Below, piece by piece: positions 57,903 to 64,000 of a stretch of DNA of 64,000 nt. Where the stretch lies: assembly GCA_047967505.1 (NCBI GenBank), contig CM106540.1, one strand, 5' to 3'. The DNA is from Dipteris shenzhenensis. Taxonomy: Eukaryota > Polypodiophyta > Polypodiopsida > Gleicheniales. The position numbers and the translations under genes are program-made. Numbering within the stretch: position 1 is the stretch's first letter; each line of letters starts with the position of its first letter. Below the pieces are notes generated by a model that had not been told where the DNA came from, did no database searches, and saw only the letters and a list, made by a program, of their open reading frames with translations.

Positions 57903-58397
57903 AGCCCAAAGATACATTAGAACCTTTAATAGAGGTAAAAAAGGGTGACTTTGTTCTTGTGAGGCCGAGAAACAATCTATATCCAATTTGTTTGGGTGTA
58001 GTTGAGTTGGACATTAAAGCCAACTAAGTAGAAAAATTCGAATTCATGATTCGAAAAATGTGGAAAAATCACTCGAATGAAGGAAAAAATTGGGTAAAAA
58101 ATCAGTGATACGTCACGTTTTTTACATAAATCGACACATCATCCCTTCATGTTCATACGGATAGATTTTATTCATATGAATAGGTATTTCTATGACTAAC
58201 TTATTTGTATGAATAAACCTGTATTAGGACAAATATGTGGCTATGTTTCTGTATATAAGGTCACTTTTTGCTAGTTTCTTTTATTTCACGCTTGGTTCCC
58301 TAGCTGAGCATAAGAGATCAAACAAGGAAAAGAAAGAAGAAAGGTCCTTCAAGGGTGTGAAAGCAATCTAGAAGGTCTGAAATAAAATGGATTTTGT
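57903..58397. other. AT-rich DNA, no gene seen
   Basis: Non-coding, leading into two minisatellites. Confidence 0.5.
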
Positions 58398-58945
58398 TTG
58401 TGGGAGCTTTAGGATCTCTATTTGAGTTCCATCTCTTGTGAGATTTGTGGTTTTGGACTTTGTGTCTTCATTTGTGGGAGTTCTAGGTTCTCTTTATTGA
58501 GTTCCTTTGATCTCTTGTGAGAAAACTGCTTTTTGTATTTTTGTGTCTATGAAATTTGTTTGTGGGAGTTCTAGGATTTCCTTGTTGAGTTCCTTAGATC
58601 TCTTGTGAGAAATGTACTTTTGGTGTTTTTGTGTCTACGAAATTTGTTTGTGGGAGTTCTAGGATCTCCTTGTTAAGTTCCTTAGATCTCTTGTGAGAAA
58701 ATTTGTTTGTGGGAGTTCTAAGATCTCATTATTGAGTTCCTTAGATCTCTTGTGAGAAATGTACTTTTGGAGTTTTTGTGTCTATGAAATTTGTTTGTGG
58801 CAGTTCCAGGATCTCCTTGTTGAGTTCCTTAGATCTCTTGTGAGAAATGTGCTTTTGGTGTTTTTGTGTCTATGAAATTTGTTTGTGGGAGCTCTAGGAT
58901 CTCCTTGTTGAGTTCCTTGGATCTCTTGCGAGAAATATGATTTTT
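58398..58945 (+). repeat. Minisatellite, period about 88 bp
   Basis: Seven units starting gtgggagttctaggatctcc, at about 58398, 58474, 58562, 58650, 58710, 58798 and 58884. Most are spaced 86-88 bp; the first spacing is 76 and one unit is shortened to 60. Each contains ctcttgtgagaaa and the period ends with tgtctatgaaatttgttt. Confidence 0.92.
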
Positions 58946-58973
58946 TTTTGTGTTTGCATTCTCACACTTTCTT

Positions 58974-59640
58974 TGAATGAATATTTAATATTCTTTCAAT
59001 AGAATGTGAATGAATGATTTTCAATTTGAGTATATTCTTTGAATAAAAATGAATCCATGTCTCTCTATTTTTATTACTCATTCTTACACTTTCTTTTGAA
59101 TATAAATGTAATATTCTTTCAATAGAATGTGAATGATTGATTTTCAATTTGAGTATATTCTTTTAATAGAAATGAATCCACGTCTCTCAATATTTATTAC
59201 TCATTCTACTTTATTTTAAATGAATATGTAATATTCTTTCAATAGAATGTGAATGAATGATTTTCAGTTTAAGTATATTCTTTCAATAGAAATGAATCCA
59301 TGTCTTTCAATTTTCATTACTCATTCTTACACTTTCTTCTGAATGAATATTTAATATTCTTGCAATAGAATGTGAATGAATGATTTACAATTTGAGTCTA
59401 TTCTTTCATTAGAAATGAATCCAGGTCTCCCAATTTTCATTACTCATTCTTACACTTTCTTCTGAATGAATATTTAATATTCTTTCAATAGAATGTGAAT
59501 GAATGATTTTCAATTTGAGTGTATTCTTTCAATAGAAATAAATCCATGTCTCTTAATTTTCATTAGTCGTTCTTATACTTTCTTCTGAATGAATATTCAA
59601 TATTCTTTCAATAGAATGTGAATGAATGAAAATTAATATA
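58974..59640 (+). repeat. Minisatellite, period about 123 bp
   Basis: Six units (about 58974, 59098, 59220, 59341, 59464, 59587) starting gaatgaatatttaatattc. Each includes the near-palindrome ATTCTTTCAATAGAAT. The last unit is partial and abuts the region upstream of the hAT transposase remnant. Confidence 0.93.
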
Positions 59641-59767
59641 TTGCATTCTTGAAAGTGTTATTTAAAGTATATGTGTTGTTTTCGACAAAATGTGTATTGC
59701 AGTATGTTTCTATTGCATATACAAATTAATATTTTTGGATTTTTTTTTTTTTTGCAACTTCAAAAGC

Positions 59768-60853
59768 ATGGTGCGTGGCAAGATTTGGTCATATGTGATG
59801 GAGATACAAAAAGTACATGCCTCGGTCTCTTTCGTGCAGTGTAAATATTGTGGACACAAGTTCACGGGTGGTTCTACTTGCATCATTAAGCAACATTTTC
59901 TCAGAATAGGTAGTGATGTTGAAGCTTGCTCATGCACTCCGTCTGATGTTCTTCCGTTATGCAAATCATATTTAGAGAAAGTGATCAAAGTGGTTAATCC
60001 GACCCTGATAAGGAATCATCCAAGTCAACAAGATGTGAGCGCTGAGGTTGATGAGACAGTTGAAGGAGAAGCACCAATAAATGTGAGGGGTGTATTAATA
60101 CATGAAGGTGATGTAGATTTGCTAGTGAGTGGGTTGCAAGTGAGTTTTGATGTGACTAATGTTTGTCAAGGTAAAGAAGAGAAATAAGGGAGAACAATTA
60201 TCTATGGAGGATGGATTTCTTCGATAACAAGTGCATGAAGAGTACTTAAGATGGACAGAAGCATTTGTAAAAAGTGGTATACCATTCAATGTCATGAGAG
60301 ATGAGATGTTTCATAATGCCTTGAAGTCATGTGCTAGACCAGGATTTGTTTTGCCATATTATATTAAAATGCGTACATATCATCTTGATAGAGTTAAGAA
60401 AACTATAGCAGACTACTTGAAAAAAAAGATATTGGATTTATATTCCTACATATGGTGCAGTTTGATGGATGGATTAGCAAGTAGGCCAGACCCTTGATAA
60501 ATGTAATGTGCATTACTCCCAAGGGAACAATGTTTTTGGAAAGTATTGATACGTCTCTAAAAGAAAAAACTTTAGCATATATTGTAAAAATATATGAAAG
60601 AGCAATTCGTAAAGTTGGTGGCAGTGAAAATGTTACTGCATTAGTAACAGATAATGCATTGAATTACAAGACCGCGAGTGAGATGGTCATGGCAAAGTAT
60701 CCCACTCTGACATGGGTGCCATGTGGCGCTCATACTCTCAACTTATTATTGAAGGATATTGGACAATCGCCATTTGTGCAACTAGTGCTACAAGATGCTA
60801 ATGCCGAATCAAATAGAAGAGACTTGGTACTGGGGTCATGGAAATGCATGTGA
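59768..60853 (+). pseudogene. hAT transposase remnant (BED finger and DUF659 part)
   Basis: A BED-type finger CKYCGHKFTGG..H opens the protein, followed by an acidic linker ending in a stop at 60185. The core resumes at 60231-60497 with GIPFNVMRDEMFHNALKS and CSLMDG (first catalytic Asp). A frameshift near 60480 leads to RPLINVMCITPKGTMFLES and VTDNALNYKTAS (second Asp) then GAHTLNLLLKDIGQ. The C-terminal dimerisation region is missing. Different family from the hAT at 40172-43561. Confidence 0.9.
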
Positions 60854-60870
60854 AAGCACTAGCACTCAAG

Positions 60871-60908
60871 ATAATTCCTTTAAGAAACATCCCTCATAAT
60901 CACTAGAA
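60871..60908. repeat. 38-bp segment shared with 56507-56545
   Basis: attcctttaagaaacatccc and the following tcataatcact. Present once on each side of the broken hAT transposase region. Confidence 0.7.
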
Positions 60909-61442
60909 GAGTATTACAAAGTTATGTATGAAGTTTACATAATTATGCACTAGGTCCCACATCTACCATTCCCTAAGTGCTTTGGTACTGCGCCCTGTGA
61001 ATCTATGTTAGTGAGGCCCTTAAGATCAACGTGTCAATATCCTCAGTTGCATCTAAGTCTCCAAAAGTATGTATGTAGCATGCAAGCTCAACCTCCAACA
61101 TGTGTACAAGTCCTCGATCTCTTTGGCTTGTGATGCAAGACGAGCTTGTAACTCCTCAATAGTAATGCCACGCAAGGCCTCAGAGACATGGGCTCTTTGT
61201 TCTCTGTTCTTGCTCACTTGTGCTCTGCAGGACGTCTCTTTCCTGTTTGTGACAAGTGATGCTTGTCATTCCAATCCACTCGTCAATGCAAGAAGTTGCG
61301 GACATACACTTGTTGAATGAAAAGCATGGGTATCTGTTGGTTCTTGGGGATGCTCCCTTCCACCTCTATGAATCACTAGAGAAGGATGTGAGCAAGGGTT
61401 TTGTGCCACAAGTCTGACAACTTGGGTTGTGCATATTTATTC
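60909..61442 (-). other. Unclassified DNA with coding-like minus-strand stretches
   Basis: In broken minus-strand frames it reads SEALRGITIEELQARLASQA and RNKYAQPKLSDLWHKTLAHI, which look like protein but I cannot name them. They may continue the ORF at 61443-61838 after frameshifts. Confidence 0.3.
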
Positions 61443-61838
61443 CTAGCAATTCTGGATCGAAGAAACAAGGTGTTTCTTATGAACTCCGATGGACATAGCT
61501 TGTACTTGCCGAAGAGAGAGCGGGTCGCCTTGCATGGTGTCGTCATCCACTAGATCAGTGGTGGCAAAATTACCTAGCCCCTCTCTTCCCAGCATCTCTC
61601 TTTGCGCTTGCAAGATAGCTTGAACCTCGGTGTGATTTTGCTGGTCTGCTATATCAGCCTCTTGAGGCACAAAAGAGGCTTCTGGACCCTCTTGAAGTGA
61701 AGGTTCCTTTGGTTGGGGAGGATCTTGTCGGGGAATGTTCTCTATGTTCTCTCCCTCCATGCTCATACTTAACCTATCTACAACCATAAATAATATTAAA
61801 CAATTAGATTCAACATGGAGATTTATTGCATCATTCAC
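61443..61838 (-). pseudogene. Unrecognised ORF, probably part of a decayed gene
   Basis: 131 codons. A possible internal start is MSMEGENIENIP at about 61766. The sequence is Pro/Glu/Gln-rich at first (RQDPPQPKEPSLQEG), then helical (EVQAILQAQREMLGREGLG) and acidic (VDDDTMQGDP). It has no motif I can identify. Protein-like sequence continues in another frame downstream of its stop, so it is probably the surviving part of a broken coding region. Confidence 0.35.
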
Positions 61839-62459
61839 TTATACAAACAATATTTAAACATTTATTATCGCATCATTTATCGTATCAAAAAATTGTACCA
61901 TAATTTATTATCGCATCATTCACTTATACAAATAATATTTAAACATTATTTATCGCATCATTTATCATCTCATTTTAAATATACAAACTTGAATGATGGA
62001 GTCCATGGAGACTTGGATGATATACAAAAATATCAATGTTACAAGTATTCATGTTCGATCACTCATATTACAAATTGTCCAAGGAAGACTCAGTCATTTG
62101 CTCATCTAAGTCCTTGGTTTGGATTGAGCTGTATGCCACATCTAGGAGAAATATAAAAAACTCCATAAAAATCAGTAGTGCTTGGATGTCTGTTCGGTTG
62201 TGCTAACTTTCCTTGAACCGCAAATCATTATAGATGCCCAATTAGAGCTTCTATGGGTTCAGTACTGGTCGATGGTGCATAAATGTCTATGATCTTTAAG
62301 TTGTGATGAGACATAGCGTACACATCTTGTGCCATGTCGAAAGGTGGGGGATTGGTGCATAGCCACTCTAGAGCGACGTGGCGAAATCTTGCAATGGAAC
62401 TCTGCATAGTGTTGGGGCTGTCTAATGCTAGATAGTGCTTCCTAGTGCATCGGAGTCAT
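61839..62459. other. AT-rich DNA with a small repeat
   Basis: atttatcgcatcattcactt-like phrases recur at about 61862, 61908 and 61951 with cttatacaaa. No gene was seen. Confidence 0.5.
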
Positions 62460-63867
62460 CATTCCCCAATCACAATCCAAGATACACTTCCTCAGATGAC
62501 TCTGAGAAGTGTAGCATAATGTTTTGCGCATGCAAATCATTATGCATGACATTGTCATGTTGGTGCATGCAATGAATAGTGCGAACTAGTGCACTTAAAA
62601 TTAATACATGTTGATGAACCCGTGGAGCTCTAGCAGGCATTTCCACATCATCTTTGTGAAACACCGGAGATGGTGGCTTTCCGTCATGTCCGAGGTAGGT
62701 TAGCCATCTTTACAAATTATTTCCATTCCAAAATGAAAATATTATCATTGGATTATCCCATCATGGACTAGACCTATAGCTCGGATAATGCTCGGATGTA
62801 CGACATCACCCAAGCACATGGCTTCTTCCAAGCTTTGGCCTTGAATGCAGCGGTGGGCATAGAAAGCTTTAGCACCTTGCATGCATAAATCTTGTGCGGA
62901 TCAAATGGAGTGACAAGAAGATTGCACATGTTGATTGTTCCATGTGTGCATGTGCCCATAGCCACACTAGGCGTGAATCGAATGTCTCGTTCGTTGAAGC
63001 AGTATGGGCCGCATGGGTCTTGCCACTGGTGCACGATCATGCAAGCCATGTGATGTGGGTGGTTCTTGTGCAGGTGAGAATGAAGGAGATGGAAATCTAC
63101 CTGCTTGTGCATATAGATTTGCATTCTTGGTGTAGGCAAGTATGAAGGAGATGGAAACTAGTCTATGTGTGCAGCAGGAGGTACAAACGGAGAAGCAAAA
63201 GAAGTGGTAAAATGTGGGTGTGCATGTGGTGGGAGACATGGATCGAGTGGAGGAACTGCTTGTGGGTATGGAAGAACTTGGGAAAAAGGGATATGGGGGA
63301 AGACAGTAGGCTCTGGTTGATGCATTGGTGCATATGCGTGGTGTGGTTGTAGTGGTGCTGGTGGTTGCGGTGGGTGCAATGCGGCATGTGAGATTGGGGG
63401 CATGGGTGCATTGGTGCTTGTGGTTGTGGTTGTGCTTGGGGGTGTGGGTGTATTGATGGAAGGGAGGACGAGGTAGCTCCTTTGCCTTTGAAACCTCACC
63501 ACACATTCTTAATGTATGTGACCCTGGCTTCTACAGCAGGACCCTCCCATTTCGTGTCATAGGAGTTGATGTCTCGATCTATTTGATTGAGGCATCATCG
63601 ACTCTCCAACGTGAAGTGGTGCATGAAATGGTCTATAGACTCTACTACAAATACATCTAGAAATCGGTCATGCAAGGTCCTCCCTCCATGCTCTGCCATT
63701 GTCCTCACCAAATTCTATACACTGCTTTCACCATTGTTGAAAGTTGTCTCAATGATGTCCTGATCGACATTCATTAAGAAGAGTACATTCTCATTTTTTA
63801 GCACCTTCCTCTGAATCTTAGTGAGATCAGGTTGCTGAAACTTCCTCTTCTCACTCGCGTGAGCCAT
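62460..63867 (-). pseudogene. Protein-kinase-like pseudogene with a Pro/His-rich N-terminal region
   Basis: From a possible start at 63867 (MAHASEKRKFQQPDLTKIQR) the minus strand encodes an unrecognised N-terminal domain with in-frame stops (SSV*NLV, ESR*CLN, NVW*GF), a Pro/His/Thr-rich region (about 63480-63170), then a kinase-like domain. That domain has a Gly-rich loop MGTCTHGTI, YACKVLK with the ATP-binding Lys, helix C-like SLEEAMCLGDVVHPSIIRAI, hinge-like IIFSFWNGNNL, the catalytic loop HNDLHAQNIML with its Asp, and CDWG in place of DFG. At least three frameshifts separate these pieces and no introns are evident. It is either a retrocopy or a cargo gene carried by a transposon. I cannot name the parent. 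Confidence 0.7.
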
Positions 63868-64000
63868 CTAATATGCAGTAAGTTGCAACATAGAATTCAA
63901 AAAAGAATTCAATGCCAAGTGTGATAAGAAACTCGTTAAGACATAACAATTAACAATGCAAGAAGTCTAAAAAATGACCTAGGTATAACCTCTCAACTCA
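63868..64000. other. Right edge, no gene seen
   Basis: Short AT-rich flank upstream of the kinase-like pseudogene. Confidence 0.5.

Noticed and set aside
58398-59640. Regularly spaced repeats resembling a CRISPR array
   Set aside because: The whole period is repeated with no unique spacers and the DNA is eukaryotic; these are minisatellites.
62967-63506. 179-codon ORF overlapping the kinase-like pseudogene in another frame
   Set aside because: The protein-like signals (Gly-rich loop, YACKVLK) lie in a different frame. This one is a shifted reading of the same Pro/His-rich repeats.

Overview
This is nuclear DNA of a land plant with a large, transposon-choked genome. The evidence is spliceosomal introns with GT..AG borders, a plant-type cytosolic phosphoglucomutase gene, plant-type LTR retrotransposons primed by initiator tRNA-Met, chromovirus, LINE and hAT elements, and long microsatellites. 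A fern, lycophyte or gymnosperm would fit the intron lengths and the LINE families, but the sequence alone does not settle this.

The host gene is cytosolic phosphoglucomutase (PGM), on the minus strand. Thirteen exons were decoded by hand: 47958-47882, 28678-28597, 23501-23446, 23336-23223, 23084-23022, 9035-8916, 8745-8645, 8524-8465, 8328-8229, 7948-7791, 7657-7562, 7472-7409 and 7185-7104. They join in frame into about 387 residues, roughly two thirds of the enzyme. The catalytic Ser119, the metal loop and the start of the sugar-recognition segment are intact. The last third must lie to the left of the window. Most introns are 90-280 bp, but three are about 19.2, 5.1 and 14.0 kb, and the one after exon 13 exceeds 7.1 kb. 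These giant introns hold nearly all the mobile DNA. A pyrimidine-rich leader with a TATA-like box at about 52960-53240 is a tentative promoter/5' UTR.

Layout, left to right. 1-7103 (intron): copia-like solo LTR, a palindromic cluster of four LTR copies (2734-5437), and an LTR end with primer site. 7104-9035: eight clustered PGM exons. 9036-23021 (intron): a complete but non-coding LTR retrotransposon (10572-16738, TSD CCCTT) inside a pyrimidine tract, a decayed LINE (ORF1 + ORF2) and a Ty3/gypsy remnant. 23022-23501: three PGM exons. 23502-28596 (intron): no recognisable gene. 28597-28678: exon 2. 28679-47881 (intron): a LINE split by a chromovirus (29590-36973, TSD GGATT), a second LINE split by a hAT transposon with an uninterrupted 742-codon transposase (40172-43561, TSD CCTAGATC), LINE and copia fragments, and a copia-gag/LINE chimeric ORF. 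47882-47958: exon 1 of the coding region. 48430-52000: LINE plus Ty3/gypsy fragments. 53330-57700: simple repeats, a LINE tail and hairpins. 57732-60853: a short LTR with primer site, two minisatellites and a broken hAT transposase. 61443-63867: an unrecognised ORF and a decayed protein-kinase-like pseudogene with a proline/histidine-rich N-terminal part.

Three insertions are dated relative to one another by target-site duplications and by host reading frames that close up when the insertion is removed. I found no convincing new multi-gene system. The most unusual items are the giant PGM gene, the possibly active hAT, the inverted-LTR palindrome, the chimeric ORF and the kinase-like pseudogene.
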